This document shows, piece after piece, positions 55,539 through 64,000 of a stretch of DNA of 64,000 nucleotides (within the stretch, counting starts at the first letter, position 1; each line of letters begins with the position of its first letter). The notes under the pieces were generated by a model. It did no database searches. It saw only the letters and a program-made list of their open reading frames with translations, and was not told where the DNA came from. Both the position numbers and the translations under genes were made by a program. Source of the stretch: an uncultured Paracoccaceae bacterium (GTDB taxonomy: Bacteria; Pseudomonadota; Alphaproteobacteria; Rhodobacterales; Rhodobacteraceae); contig CATOSB010000006.1 in assembly GCA_951812305.1 (NCBI GenBank), positions 1 through 64,000 of the forward strand, in the 5' to 3' direction.

Positions 55539-55888
55539 TTGTTCCGTCGCAATCGGTGCGGGTTGTGATTGCGACCAGGCCGGTGGATTTCAGGAAGGGC
55601 CATGACGGGCTGGCGGCGGTTGCCGAACGCGATCCGGGCCTTGATCCGCACTCGGGCGTAATCATCGTGTTCCGCGCCAAACGTGGAGATCGCATCAAGG
55701 TTCTGCTTTGGGATGGGTCCGGTCTGGTGATGACGTACAAGCGGCTGGAACAGGGCAAGTTCGCCTGGCCCAGGGTCCATGATGGCGTGATGCGGCTGTC
55801 CAAGGCGCAATTTGAGACTCTGTTTGAGGGTCTGGACTGGCGACGGGTGACGGCGCGGCGGACACGTCGACCGGGTGCGGCAGAGTGA
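55535..55888 (+). CDS. tnpB: IS66 TnpB, copy 4
   Basis: 117 aa, identical by eye to copy 1. Confidence 0.85.
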   Translation: MIVPSQSVRVVIATRPVDFRKGHDGLAAVAERDPGLDPHSGVIIVFRAKRGDRIKVLLWDGSGLVMTYKRLEQGKFAWPRVHDGVMRLSKAQFETLFEGLDWRRVTARRTRRPGAAE

Positions 55889-55943
55889 CTCTCAGCCTTA
55901 TGTACAGGGTGTAAATCGTGGCCTGATCTGCTAAGAACACGCC

Positions 55944-57581
55944 ATGCCTGACGCCCTTGAATCCCTTGATCTGGATGCCCTTCCCGCGGAGGTGCGGGCG
56001 GTTGTTTTGGCGGCACGGAAAGAGGCGTTTGGCGTGAGCCTGTTGAACAGCAACCTGACGTCGCGCAATTGTGCACTCGAAGAAAGCAACGCCGCTCTCG
56101 CCACGCAGAACGTGGAACTTGAGGCGATCAACGCGCGTCTGGAGCATTTTGTCAAAGAACTGCACCAGCTGGTCTATGGCAAACGCTCCGAGAAGCTCAG
56201 CCCGGATGAACGGCAACTGGCTTTTGAAGATCTGGAGGTCGCGACAGCGGAGGCCGAGGCGCAGTCAGAAACAATCGAGATGACCAAACCGCGCAAGAAG
56301 CGCAAACCTGCGCAGCGCAACCTTGGGAACCTGCCGGATCATCTGGAACGTATCGAACAGGTGATCGAGCCTGACAGCATTACATGCCCCTGCGGCTGTG
56401 GTGAGATGGTCAGGATCGGCGAAGATCGCACCGAACGACTGGATATTGTTCCGGCCCAGGCGCGGGTGATCGTGACCATCCGACCCAAATACGCCTGCCC
56501 GAACAAGGACGCTGGCGTGGCCCAGGCGCCTGCACCGGTGCATCTGATCGAGGGTGGCCTGCCTACCGAGGGGACATTGGCGCAGGTGGCGGTCTCCAAG
56601 TACGCCGACCACTGCCCCTTGTTCCGGCAGGCGCAGATTTATGCCCGATCCGGCCTTGATCTGCACCGCTCCACCCTTGCGGGCTGGATGGGCCGGATAT
56701 CCTTCCATCTTGCTCCCGTGGTGGATCATCTGTTCAAAGATCTCAAATCTTCCAGCAAGCTCTTTGCCGATGAGACGCGCTGTCCGGTGCTCGATCCGGG
56801 GCGCGGCAGAACCAAGACCGGGTATCTCTGGGCCATTGCCCGCGATGAGCGGCCCTTCGGGGGCACCGCGCCACCGGGTGTTGTGTTCTGTTACGCCGAT
56901 GGGCGTGGCGGCAAACACGCAACGGAGTTCCTGACCGGCTTCGGCGGTACGCTGCAGGTGGATGGCTATACGGGTTATAATGCCCTGACCAAACCGGGCC
57001 GTAACTCAGGATCCGTCAAACTGGCCTATTGCTGGGCTCATGCGCGGCGCAAGCTCAAGGAAGTGCATGACCGCGATGGCTCGCCCATTGCAGGGGATGG
57101 GCTCAGGCGGATTGCCGAGTTCTACAAGATCGAGGCTGAGATCAGAGGAAAACCCGCCGCCGAGCGCAAAGCTGTTCGCCAGGAAAAGACCAAGCCGCTG
57201 ATCGAGGCATTCGAGATCTGGCTCAAAACCGTCCGCTCCCGCATCTCGACCAAATCACGCCTCGGCGATAAGCTCTCCTACATCGCCAAACACATGGACG
57301 GACTGAAGCTCTTTCTCGATGACGGCGCTATCGAGATGGACAGCAACGTGGTCGAGCGAACCATCCGCCCTATTGCCCTCAATCGTAAGAACGCGCTCTT
57401 TGCGGGCCATGACGAAGGTGGCAGAAACTGGGGGCGTATCGCCTCCCTGATCGAAACCTGCAAGCTTAACGACGTCGAGCCCTATGCCTATCTCAAGGCA
57501 ACCCTCGAAGCCATCGCTGCCGGCCATCCAGCAGCCCGCATCGACGAACTCATGCCATGGAACTTTGACAGGGCGCGGTGA
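55944..57581 (+). CDS. tnpC: IS66 transposase TnpC, copy 4, full length
   Basis: 545 aa, intact. Same form as copy 1 with the KEAFGVSLLNSNLTSRNCA segment that copies 2 and 3 lack. Differences from copy 1 are few (VAQAPAP for VTQAPAP; GTAPPG for GTGPPG; GFGGTL for GFSGTL; RISTKS for RISAKS). Zinc motif and DDE residues present. Confidence 0.9.
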   Translation: MPDALESLDLDALPAEVRAVVLAARKEAFGVSLLNSNLTSRNCALEESNAALATQNVELEAINARLEHFVKELHQLVYGKRSEKLSPDERQLAFEDLEVATAEAEAQSETIEMTKPRKKRKPAQRNLGNLPDHLERIEQVIEPDSITCPCGCGEMVRIGEDRTERLDIVPAQARVIVTIRPKYACPNKDAGVAQAPAPVHLIEGGLPTEGTLAQVAVSKYADHCPLFRQAQIYARSGLDLHRSTLAGWMGRISFHLAPVVDHLFKDLKSSSKLFADETRCPVLDPGRGRTKTGYLWAIARDERPFGGTAPPGVVFCYADGRGGKHATEFLTGFGGTLQVDGYTGYNALTKPGRNSGSVKLAYCWAHARRKLKEVHDRDGSPIAGDGLRRIAEFYKIEAEIRGKPAAERKAVRQEKTKPLIEAFEIWLKTVRSRISTKSRLGDKLSYIAKHMDGLKLFLDDGAIEMDSNVVERTIRPIALNRKNALFAGHDEGGRNWGRIASLIETCKLNDVEPYAYLKATLEAIAAGHPAARIDELMPWNFDRAR

Positions 57582-57663
57582 CACCGCTTACGTTCGAACC
57601 ACGGCAGAGCACATTCTGAGCCTTTCGAAACAGGCGCAATCCCAGCACCATCAGAACATCAAG

Positions 57664-58371
57664 ATGCCGCTTAACGAGCAGACACGCATCGTCAGATCCG
57701 GCGACTTCACCGCCAACCAGATCACTATTGCAGTCGAACAGGCCTTCGACGAGGCCCTCGCAAGCGACCACAACCTGCCCGACGACCTGATCCGCCTCCC
57801 CGGCATGACCGGGCGCAAGTACCGGTATTTCATCAACAATCTCGTCCGCCTGGTCGACAATCCGCGCTATCTTGAGGTGGGCAGCTACACAGGCTCCTCG
57901 GTCTGCGCCGCGATCGCCAGCAACCGCGCCACCGCCATCGCCATCGATAATTGGAGCCAGTTCGATGGCCCCAAGGATGAGTTCCTTGCAAATATCGAAC
58001 GCTTCGGATCTGACGCCGTCGACCTGACCATTCTGGAGCAGGACTTCCGAACGGTCGGCTGGGCCAACCTCCCGAAATCCAACATCTACCTGTTTGACGG
58101 CCCCCACGCCGCAGCCGATCAATATGACGGTCTCGCGCTGGCCCTCCCCGCCCTCGACGACACGTTTGTCTTCATCGTCGATGACTACAACTGGACGGAA
58201 GTCCGCGACGGCACAGCGCGTGCAATTGCCGATCTCGGGCTGGTGATTGATTGCGGGATCGAAATCCTGACAACCACGGATGACACCCATCCGACGATGC
58301 TGATCCGCGAGAATAGTGACTGGCACAACGGTTATTTCATTGCAGTCCTGCGCAAACCCGGCGCGGATTAA
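57664..58371 (+). CDS. Class I SAM-dependent methyltransferase-like protein
   Basis: 235 aa from ATG at 57664 (MPLNEQTRIVRSGDF). Motif I-like YLEVGSYTGSSVCAAIASN, then AIAIDNWSQFDGPK (acidic loop), ILEQDFRTV and NIYLFDGPHAAADQY with FVFIVDDYNWTEVRDGT, the pattern of Methyltransf_24-like proteins. The open frame runs upstream into the IS66 end at 57591, so the N-terminus may have been cut; the ATG chosen is the first outside the IS that fits. Substrate unknown; similar proteins modify sugars or act beside glycosyltransferases. Confidence 0.6.
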   Translation: MPLNEQTRIVRSGDFTANQITIAVEQAFDEALASDHNLPDDLIRLPGMTGRKYRYFINNLVRLVDNPRYLEVGSYTGSSVCAAIASNRATAIAIDNWSQFDGPKDEFLANIERFGSDAVDLTILEQDFRTVGWANLPKSNIYLFDGPHAAADQYDGLALALPALDDTFVFIVDDYNWTEVRDGTARAIADLGLVIDCGIEILTTTDDTHPTMLIRENSDWHNGYFIAVLRKPGAD

Positions 58372-58458
58372 CCGCATCTGACCGGTCAAATTAAACGGTC
58401 CCCGCGTTGCGCACCGCCCCCATGCGGCGGATACTGCAGCCAAAATCAAGGAGATGTC

Positions 58459-59067
58459 ATGCCCTGGATCGACACCGTCAGCTATGCTGACGCCACCGGA
58501 AAACTCAAAACGCTTTACGATCGCGTTAAGGGTCCGGACAACAATGTCGACAACATCATGATGATGCACAGCCTGCGCCCTCATACGATGGAAGGGCACA
58601 TGGCGATTTACAAATATGTGCTCCACCATTCCGGTAACACAGTTCCAAAGTGGTTTTTGGAAGTCCTTGGTGTTTGGGTCTCGTCGCTTAATCGCTGTAA
58701 CTACTGTGTCGAGCATCACTTTGCGGGGATGAAGCGACTGTTGAATGACGGTCCGCGTTCGGACGAAATCCGTAGTGCCATAGAGAGCCGCGACATTTCA
58801 AACGCGCCGCTTGACGACGCCCAGAAACAAGCAATGCACTACGCCAGAAAATTGACCGAGGCGCCGTGGGATCTGACCGAGGCAGATGTCGAGACCATGC
58901 GCAATGCCGGTTTCAGCGACGGTGAAATCCTCGAGGTTAATCAGGTTTCCGCCTATTTCAGTTACGCTAACCGCACCGTTCTTGGGCTAGGCTGCAGCAC
59001 GGATGGGGACATTATCGGACTGTCGCCCAACAATTCTGATGACCCCGATGACTGGAACCACAGCTGA
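58459..59067 (+). CDS. AhpD-like / carboxymuconolactone decarboxylase-family peroxidase-related protein
   Basis: 202 aa, ATG with AAGGAG upstream. The redox motif C-x-x-C-x-x-x-H appears as NRCNYCVEHHFAGM (about residues 78-91), typical of AhpD-like peroxidase-related enzymes. FLEVLGVWVSSLNRC precedes it. It lies 88 bp after the methyltransferase-like gene and before the LacI gene; not obviously part of the transporter operon. Confidence 0.8.
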   Translation: MPWIDTVSYADATGKLKTLYDRVKGPDNNVDNIMMMHSLRPHTMEGHMAIYKYVLHHSGNTVPKWFLEVLGVWVSSLNRCNYCVEHHFAGMKRLLNDGPRSDEIRSAIESRDISNAPLDDAQKQAMHYARKLTEAPWDLTEADVETMRNAGFSDGEILEVNQVSAYFSYANRTVLGLGCSTDGDIIGLSPNNSDDPDDWNHS

Positions 59068-59122
59068 GGTGCCTAAACGGGCGGCGTTGGTGACGGGTCG
59101 GTATGTTCGCCGTTACCAAATA

Positions 59123-59136
59123 TTTGCGCGCGGAAA
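59123..59136. promoter_or_regulatory. Possible LacI operator upstream of its own gene
   Basis: TTTGCGCGCGGAAA resembles the core TTTACGCGCGTAAA of the palindrome at 60218-60243 (11 of 14 positions). Located 23 bp upstream of the LacI-type gene. Candidate autoregulatory site. Confidence 0.4.
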
Positions 59137-59158
59137 GTTTTGCGGGTAACCTGCGAAC

Positions 59159-60190
59159 ATGAACGGTCAGAAAATACGGAACATGGAAGAGTTCGCTTCG
59201 GTCAGCGGGATTTCCCGTCCGACCATTTCCAAATACTTCCACGATCCCGACAGTGTGCGCAAATCAACCCGCCGGCGGATTGAAGCGGCGCTGGAACAGT
59301 ACGAGTATCGCCCTAACATCTATGCGATGAACCAGAACCGGCGACTGACGAAGAATATTGGTATCGTTGTGCCCTATCTGGCGGACCCATTTTTTGCAGA
59401 AATCGTGCGCAACGTGGAGAGAATCGTGATTGGAGCGGGTCACCGCCCAATCTTGTTGAGTTCTCACGGCGAGCGCGATCAGGAAATCGACAACCTTGAA
59501 AGCCTGCGCTCGATTCGACCGGGGGGCGTGTTGATGGCGCCGCTGGGCCGGATATCCGACCGAGAAGCAATCGAATCGTTTTGCGACGACATCACGACCG
59601 TTTTGTTCGACAGTAATTTAGATAAAACCGGCGAGGCATTCGTTGGGTCAAATAACGATCAAAGTATTGGTTTAATTGTGGATTACCTGTGCCGAACGGG
59701 CGAGCCACCTTCCTTTTTTGAAATGCGGTTGCCACCTAACCCGAACGCGATCAGACGCCGCAACGCCTATGTTAGTGCGATGGAAAAATTGGGGCATGAC
59801 CCGCATTTGGTTCAGGTCGAGGGCGAAAGCTGGGATTTCGAAGAAATCGGATTTCATGGCGCTTCGCGGGTTATCGCGGATCGAGCATTGCCAACAAACA
59901 CGGTTCTGTGCAGCAACGACCGCCTTGCAATTGGTTTCCTTTCTGCGGCTTACGAGGCGGGACTGCGCATTGGCCAAGGAAGCGGGAACGCAATGCGCGT
60001 TGCGGGACATGACGATCACCCATTCTCACAATTCACCTGCCCGACGCTGACGACGGTTGCGCAAGATTACCTGTCGATTGCGGAGAAGAGTGCCGAGACC
60101 CTACTGGGATTAATCGAATCAGACCAGCGCGCGGATTCGCGCGATGCAACTTTGTTCGAGGGGAAACTCGTGATGCGCGGTTCCGCGTAA
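59159..60190 (+). CDS. LacI-family transcriptional regulator
   Basis: 343 aa. N-terminal LacI HTH: MEEFASVSGISRPTISKYF, HDPDSVRKSTRRRIEAALEQ, then RRLTKNIGIVVPYLADPFFA and a periplasmic-binding-protein-like effector domain with GGVLMAPLG and CSNDRLAIGFLSAA. Immediately upstream of the transporter operon, separated by a perfect 26-bp palindrome. Likely represses the polyol transporter until its sugar ligand is present. Confidence 0.87.
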   Translation: MNGQKIRNMEEFASVSGISRPTISKYFHDPDSVRKSTRRRIEAALEQYEYRPNIYAMNQNRRLTKNIGIVVPYLADPFFAEIVRNVERIVIGAGHRPILLSSHGERDQEIDNLESLRSIRPGGVLMAPLGRISDREAIESFCDDITTVLFDSNLDKTGEAFVGSNNDQSIGLIVDYLCRTGEPPSFFEMRLPPNPNAIRRRNAYVSAMEKLGHDPHLVQVEGESWDFEEIGFHGASRVIADRALPTNTVLCSNDRLAIGFLSAAYEAGLRIGQGSGNAMRVAGHDDHPFSQFTCPTLTTVAQDYLSIAEKSAETLLGLIESDQRADSRDATLFEGKLVMRGSA

Positions 60191-60217
60191 CCTGTTTACC
60201 AGCAAGCATTTCTCAAA

Positions 60218-60243
60218 TAATTTTTTACGCGCGTAAAAAATTA
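60218..60243. promoter_or_regulatory. Perfect 26-bp palindrome, LacI-type operator
   Basis: Half-site TAATTTTTTACGC and its exact complement, with the central CG found in LacI-family operators. It directly precedes a promoter-like TTGACG (60245-60250) and lies 65 bp before the binding-protein gene. Best candidate for the repressor binding site. Confidence 0.7.
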
Positions 60244-60244
60244 A

Positions 60245-60274
60245 TTGACGCCGCGGCAAATCCTCGCATATCGT
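60245..60274 (+). promoter_or_regulatory. Putative promoter of the polyol transporter operon
   Basis: TTGACG (60245-60250), an 18-bp spacer, and TATCGT (60269-60274) form a plausible sigma-70 promoter. It is adjacent to the palindrome, fitting repression by binding just upstream of the -35 box. Identified by eye only. Confidence 0.45.
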
Positions 60275-60308
60275 TTCAGCACCACATCCATTTACAGGGA
60301 GGACCCGG

Positions 60309-61592
60309 ATGTACCTGAGAAACGCACTTCGTGCGGCAACCGCTGTTTCGCTAATTGCGACCGGCGGCGCTTATGCGCAAGAACTCACCATCGCGATCGT
60401 GAACAACGGTCACATGATCAACATGCAGAAGGTCGCAGAGGCCTATACTGCGGAAACCGGCGTGGAACTGAACTGGGTTTCGCTGGAAGAAGGCGTTCTG
60501 CGCGAGCAGGTGACGTCTGACACCGCAACCGGCGGCGGCCAGTATGATGTCATCAACATCGGTATGCAGGAAGCTCCGATCTGGGGTGCTGCCGGTTGGA
60601 TCGAACCGCTGAGCTTCAGCGCCGAATACGACGTTGACGACATTCTGCCGGCCATCCGCGCTGGTCTGTCCCATGAAGGTCAGCTTTATGCTGCACCGTT
60701 CTATGGCGAATCCTCGATGGTCATGTACCGCAAGGACCTGACTGACGCTGCTGGCGTTTCCATCGGTGACAAAGACAGCTGGGACAACGTCAAGGCCGCT
60801 GCTGCAGCGATCCACGACCCTGACAACGGCGTCTACGGCGCATGTCTGCGTGGTAAGCCGGGCTGGGGCGACAACATGGCGTTCATCACGACTGTTGTGA
60901 ACTCGTTTGGTGGCGCATGGTTCGACGCAGACTTCAAACCAACCATCGACAGCGACGAATGGCGCGCAGCAATCAACTTCTATGTTGATCTGCTCGGCAA
61001 TTACGGTCCTCCGGGTTCGGAAGGCAACTCGTTCAACGAGATCCTCGCGCTTTACAACGAAGGCAAGTGCGGCATGTGGATCGACGCCACCATCGCGGCT
61101 TCGTTCCTTGAAGTTGACGGTGTCGCTTACGCGCAGTCGCCAAATGCCGGAAACCCGGTTGGTGCGAACTGGCTGTGGGCATGGGCAATGGCCATTCCGG
61201 CTGGCTCGCCGAACGCTGAAGAAGCTGGCAAGTTCATCGAATGGGCAACGTCGAAAGACTATGTCCAGGCTGTTGGCAACCACCCCGACTTTGGCTGGGG
61301 CGCGGTTCCGACCGGTCAGCGTGCGTCGACCTACATGCTGGATGAGTTCAAGGCAGCAGCTGCATTCGCAGAGGCCGAAATGATGGCCATCGAATCTGCA
61401 GCACCTGAAGCAACCGATCTGAAGCCTTACGTTGGCGTTCAGTTCGCTGCGATCCCTGAATTCCCTCAGGTTGGTTCGGCAGTTGCACAGGAAATGGCTG
61501 CGGCACTGTCTGGCGCCAAGTCGGTGGATGATGCTCTCGCGGCCTCCCAGGCAGCAGCTGACGCCATCATGAAAGAAGCTGGCTACTACTAA
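60309..61592 (+). CDS. smoE: Polyol/sugar ABC transporter substrate-binding protein (SmoE-like)
   Basis: 427 aa with signal peptide MYLRNALRAATAVSLIATGG (cleavage near AYA-Q). Family 1 solute-binding fold: EELTIA-type start, QYDVINIGMQEAPIWGAAGW, YAAPFYGESSMVMYRKDL, ALYNEGKCGMWIDATIAASF and NWLWAWAMAIPAGSPNAEEA. Closest in character to the sorbitol/mannitol binding proteins of Rhodobacter-type SmoEFGK systems. GGGAGGACCC before the ATG. Symbol by family resemblance and gene order, not proven. Confidence 0.75.
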   Translation: MYLRNALRAATAVSLIATGGAYAQELTIAIVNNGHMINMQKVAEAYTAETGVELNWVSLEEGVLREQVTSDTATGGGQYDVINIGMQEAPIWGAAGWIEPLSFSAEYDVDDILPAIRAGLSHEGQLYAAPFYGESSMVMYRKDLTDAAGVSIGDKDSWDNVKAAAAAIHDPDNGVYGACLRGKPGWGDNMAFITTVVNSFGGAWFDADFKPTIDSDEWRAAINFYVDLLGNYGPPGSEGNSFNEILALYNEGKCGMWIDATIAASFLEVDGVAYAQSPNAGNPVGANWLWAWAMAIPAGSPNAEEAGKFIEWATSKDYVQAVGNHPDFGWGAVPTGQRASTYMLDEFKAAAAFAEAEMMAIESAAPEATDLKPYVGVQFAAIPEFPQVGSAVAQEMAAALSGAKSVDDALAASQAAADAIMKEAGYY

Positions 61593-61609
61593 GCCGCTTG
61601 CTTGAAACC

Positions 61610-61636
61610 GGAAGGCCCGGAACGCCCGGGCCTTCC
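61610..61636 (+). terminator. Strong hairpin between smoE and the first permease gene
   Basis: Perfect 11-bp GC-rich arms GGAAGGCCCGG and CCGGGCCTTCC with a 5-nt loop, 18 bp after the smoE stop, no T run. Such hairpins after binding-protein genes protect the 5' mRNA and reduce read-through to the permease genes, explaining higher binding-protein levels. Attenuator/stability element rather than a complete terminator (inference). Confidence 0.6.
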
Positions 61637-61758
61637 ACCCAAGACAAACCTGCTCGATTTACCAGTATTTCCTACGGCGCAGTTTGCCGACACAATCAAA
61701 CCGAACACCTTCGTTGCAACACAGATGGCGAGCACCGACTCGCCGGGATGGTAGAGAT

Positions 61759-62697
61759 ATGTCCGACAGATCGCTTCCCCGCCTCCTTCAGACGCCGGCA
61801 GTAATACTCCTGCTGATCTGGATGCTGGTCCCGCTGAGCATGACGCTCTTCTTCTCCTTCATCCGCTACGTTCTGAACAGCCTGAACCGTCCTGAATGGA
61901 CATCGCCTTCGCTGTCAAACTGGCGCGGATTCGGGAACTACGAATTCGTTCTGAAATCAAAGGACTTCCTCTTTGCTATTCAGAACAGCCTCTTGATCGT
62001 CGGTTGCATCCTGTTCTTCACAGTCATCTTCGGCATCCTGATCGCCGTTCTGATCAACAAGTCCTTCCCCGGCCAAGGCATCGTCAGGGTTCTTCTGATC
62101 TCGCCCTTCTTCGTCATGCCCGCCGTGAACGCGGTTTTGTGGATCAACATGATCCTTGACCCTGTACTTGGCCTGAACGGGCTTGCGGTTGGGGCCATCA
62201 ACGACATTATCGCCAGTTTGCAGAACGCGCCGATTGTCGGTGGCTTCTTCTCGCTCTGGCCAGAATTTGAACCGATCTCGTTCCGCGCCACGCAAACCTC
62301 GGCCTACGCGGTGATCATCATGGTCACGTGGCAATGGACACCGTTCGCCGTCTTGATCTTCATGACCTCGCTGCAATCCGAAGACCAGCAGCAGAAAGAG
62401 GCCGCGATCCTCGACGGTGCCAGCACCTGGTCGATGTTCCGCTTTTTGACGTTGCCGCATCTGGGCCGCCCGGTCGCGATCGTGGTGATGATCCAGGCGA
62501 TCTTCCACCTCTCGCTTTATGCCGAGATCGAGATCGTCAGCCGTGGCAACGGCAACAAGAACCTGCCGTATCTGATCGGCGAGTTCGCAACCAACAACAT
62601 CGGCGCAGCCAGTGCCACCGGCATCTTCGCCGTCATTCTCGCAAACATCGTCGCCATCTTCCTTCTTCGGATGGTCGGCAAGACATTGATGGAATAG
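61759..62697 (+). CDS. smoF: Polyol/sugar ABC transporter permease 1 (SmoF-like)
   Basis: 312 aa from ATG 61759; an upstream in-frame ATG (61684) would lie in the leader. Six predicted transmembrane helices; MSDRSLPRLLQTPAVILLLI start; the permease EAA loop appears as KEAAILDGASTWSMFRFLTLP. Followed 12 bp later by the second permease gene. Forms the membrane channel with SmoG. Confidence 0.83.
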   Translation: MSDRSLPRLLQTPAVILLLIWMLVPLSMTLFFSFIRYVLNSLNRPEWTSPSLSNWRGFGNYEFVLKSKDFLFAIQNSLLIVGCILFFTVIFGILIAVLINKSFPGQGIVRVLLISPFFVMPAVNAVLWINMILDPVLGLNGLAVGAINDIIASLQNAPIVGGFFSLWPEFEPISFRATQTSAYAVIIMVTWQWTPFAVLIFMTSLQSEDQQQKEAAILDGASTWSMFRFLTLPHLGRPVAIVVMIQAIFHLSLYAEIEIVSRGNGNKNLPYLIGEFATNNIGAASATGIFAVILANIVAIFLLRMVGKTLME

Positions 62698-62709
62698 GGG
62701 GCCGATCCA

Positions 62710-63546
62710 ATGGCAATCGTCGCACAATCATCAAGATTTGGAATATATGGCCGGCCCGTTCTGGCTTGGGCAGTCGCCCTGATCTTCTTCTTCCCGATCT
62801 TCTGGATGATCTTCACCAGCTTCAAGACCGATGCTGATGCGGTGAAACCTGAATTCCTGTTGTTCTTCACCCCGACGCTGGAGAACTACCTTAATATGAC
62901 CGAAAACTATGACTACTGGCGCTTCGCCATCAACTCGGTCATCACCTCGGTCTTCGCAACGGCCTTCGCATTGGTGGTTGGCGTGCCCTGCGCATACGCG
63001 ATGGCATTCAATCCATCCCGGCACACCAAAGACGTGCTGATGTGGATGCTGTCGACCAAGATGCTGCCAGCTGCGGCGGTGCTTTACCCGATGACCTTCC
63101 TGACCAAGAACTTCCTTGGCATCTATGACACCAAATTTCTGGTCATCATCGTTCTATGCCTGATCAACCTGCCCATCGCGATCTGGATGCTCTTCACCTA
63201 CTTCAAGGAGATCCCGAAAGAGATCATCGAAGCGGGCAAGATGGACGGCGTCAACACATGGGGCGAGGTCAAGGAAATCCTTGTTCCGCTCGCTTGGGGG
63301 GGCATTGCGTCAACCGCGCTTCTGACCTTCATCTTCTGCTGGAACGAAGCTTATTGGACGGTCCGGCTGACCACCACAGATGCCGCGACGCTGTCAAAGC
63401 TAATCGAAGGCAACCGCGCGCCAGAGGGCCTGTTCTTCGGGCGCCTGTCTGCCGTCTCCACCGCCGCCGTCGGACCGATCATCGTTCTCGGCTGGTTCTG
63501 TCAGAAACAACTTGTCCAAGGCCTGACCTTCGGCGCTGTGAAATAG
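62710..63546 (+). CDS. smoG: Polyol/sugar ABC transporter permease 2 (SmoG-like)
   Basis: 278 aa, six transmembrane helices. EAA loop EIPKEIIEAGKMDGVNTWGE. Typical MalG-like tail with MLPAAAVLYPMTFL and FCWNEAYWTVRLTT. GGGGGCC lies upstream of the ATG. Third gene of the operon. Confidence 0.85.
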   Translation: MAIVAQSSRFGIYGRPVLAWAVALIFFFPIFWMIFTSFKTDADAVKPEFLLFFTPTLENYLNMTENYDYWRFAINSVITSVFATAFALVVGVPCAYAMAFNPSRHTKDVLMWMLSTKMLPAAAVLYPMTFLTKNFLGIYDTKFLVIIVLCLINLPIAIWMLFTYFKEIPKEIIEAGKMDGVNTWGEVKEILVPLAWGGIASTALLTFIFCWNEAYWTVRLTTTDAATLSKLIEGNRAPEGLFFGRLSAVSTAAVGPIIVLGWFCQKQLVQGLTFGAVK

Positions 63547-63555
63547 GAAAAAATC

Positions 63556-64000
63556 ATGGGACGCATCGTACTTGAAAAAGTCAGCAAAAGCTTCGGCGAG
63601 ACAGAAGTCATCCCGCCGCTGGATCTGGAAATCGACGATGGCGAATTCGCCGTATTCGTCGGCCCCTCGGGCTGTGGTAAATCCACGTTGTTGCGCCTGA
63701 TCGCGGGGCTGGAAGACACCACTTCAGGCAAAGTCATCATCGATGGAGAGGACGCCACGGAAGTCTCGCCATCAAAGCGTGGACTGGCAATGGTGTTCCA
63801 GACCTACGCGCTTTACCCGCATATGACGGTGCGCAAGAACATCGCGTTCCCGATGCGAATGGCGGGGATGTCTCAGGCCGAGCAGGACAAGAAGATCGAG
63901 GCGGCAGCAACCGCGCTGAACCTGACCGACTATCTGGATCGTAAACCCGGCCAGCTCTCGGGTGGTCAGCGTCAGCGTGTCGCCATTGGCCGCGCCATTG
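63556..64000 (+). CDS. smoK: ABC transporter ATP-binding protein (SmoK/MalK-like), truncated by window edge
   Basis: 148 codons visible, ATG at 63556 with TAGGAAAAAATC upstream. Walker [22 protein letters not shown]-loop [13 protein letters not shown], and signature [15 protein letters not shown]. The remainder (Walker B, TOBE domain) lies beyond base 64000. Together with the three preceding genes it completes a binding-protein-dependent sugar/polyol importer. Confidence 0.85.
   Translation, partial: MGRIVLEKVSKSFGETEVIPPLDLEIDDGEFAVFVGPSGCGKSTLLRLIAGLEDTTSGKVIIDGEDATEVSPSKRGLAMVFQTYALYPHMTVRKNIAFPMRMAGMSQAEQDKKIEAAATALNLTDYLDRKPGQLSGGQRQRVAIGRAI

Larger units (their letters stand above)
55152..57591 (+). 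mobile_element. IS66-family element, copy 4 (left end missing, genes intact)
   Basis: Starts at GCTGGTCTCC, i.e. about 50 bp inside the normal left end; the terminal repeat is gone. Right end intact, followed by GTTCGAAC. All three genes are open and resemble copy 1. It cannot move by itself without a left end but can supply transposase. Confidence 0.85.

Noticed and set aside
1..64000. tRNA or rRNA genes
   Set aside because: No cloverleaf-forming segment or conserved rRNA sequence was found by eye.

Overview
The window reads as an IS-saturated accessory region, probably plasmid-borne, of a roseobacter-group (Rhodobacterales) alphaproteobacterium. The basis is protein-level resemblance: a polyol ABC transporter with a LacI-type regulator, a TRAP transporter with a LysR regulator, a GlcG/malonyl-CoA decarboxylase remnant and a RepA/ParA-like partition protein. 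Roughly half of the DNA is transposable elements: four IS66 (tnpABC) copies, six copies of a single-ORF IS66-type element (ISBst12-like), two copies of one IS630 element and two other frameshift-type IS630 elements, one IS5, one IS6, one IS1111-type IS110 element, one IS982, and fragments of IS4, IS21, IS110, IS982 and IS66. Organism assignment is inference.

Layout. 1-10.7 kb: IS66 copy 1, an IS21 istA fragment, an AlbA_2-domain fragment, an IS630, a secreted and a membrane-anchored protein of unknown function, the C-terminal half of a cysteine desulfurase cut by an IS5, an AIPR-like (abortive-infection) gene broken at an A9 run, and single-ORF IS66 copy A with a perfect 8-bp duplication. This looks like the remains of a defence-type island. 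10.7-13.9 kb: a nest in which an IS1111 element sits inside an IS4 that is itself truncated by an IS6. 13.9-15.6 kb: a plasmid parA preceded by three dyads; the following parB is cut after about nine codons by single-ORF IS66 copy B.

17-19 kb: truncated GlcG-like gene and frameshifted malonyl-CoA decarboxylase (malonate-use remnant), then an IS982. 20-29 kb: an apparently intact leftward catabolic operon, dctP-dctQ-dctM, D-2-hydroxyacid dehydrogenase, M24 peptidase-like protein, amidohydrolase, glutathione S-transferase and a truncated cupin, with a divergent LysR gene and a perfect 16-bp palindrome between them. 29-33 kb: a leftward three-gene ABC importer of the Fe(III)/polyamine type.

33-43 kb: two IS630 elements with A7 slippery sites, IS110 and IS982 fragments, and a head-to-tail array of three single-ORF IS66 copies inserted as a unit (one 8-bp duplication) into a trypsin-like protease gene. 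43-50 kb: IS630 copy 2 inside an IS66 remnant, phage-type HNH and HTH fragments, an Rpn/YhgA-like nuclease gene with a 12-bp internal repeat, and a 566-codon unknown gene split by copy F (removing the IS and one duplication restores the frame). 50-57.6 kb: three IS66 copies in tandem. 57.6-64 kb: a methyltransferase-like gene, an AhpD-like peroxidase-related gene, and a LacI-regulated polyol ABC transporter operon (smoEFGK-like) that runs off the right edge.
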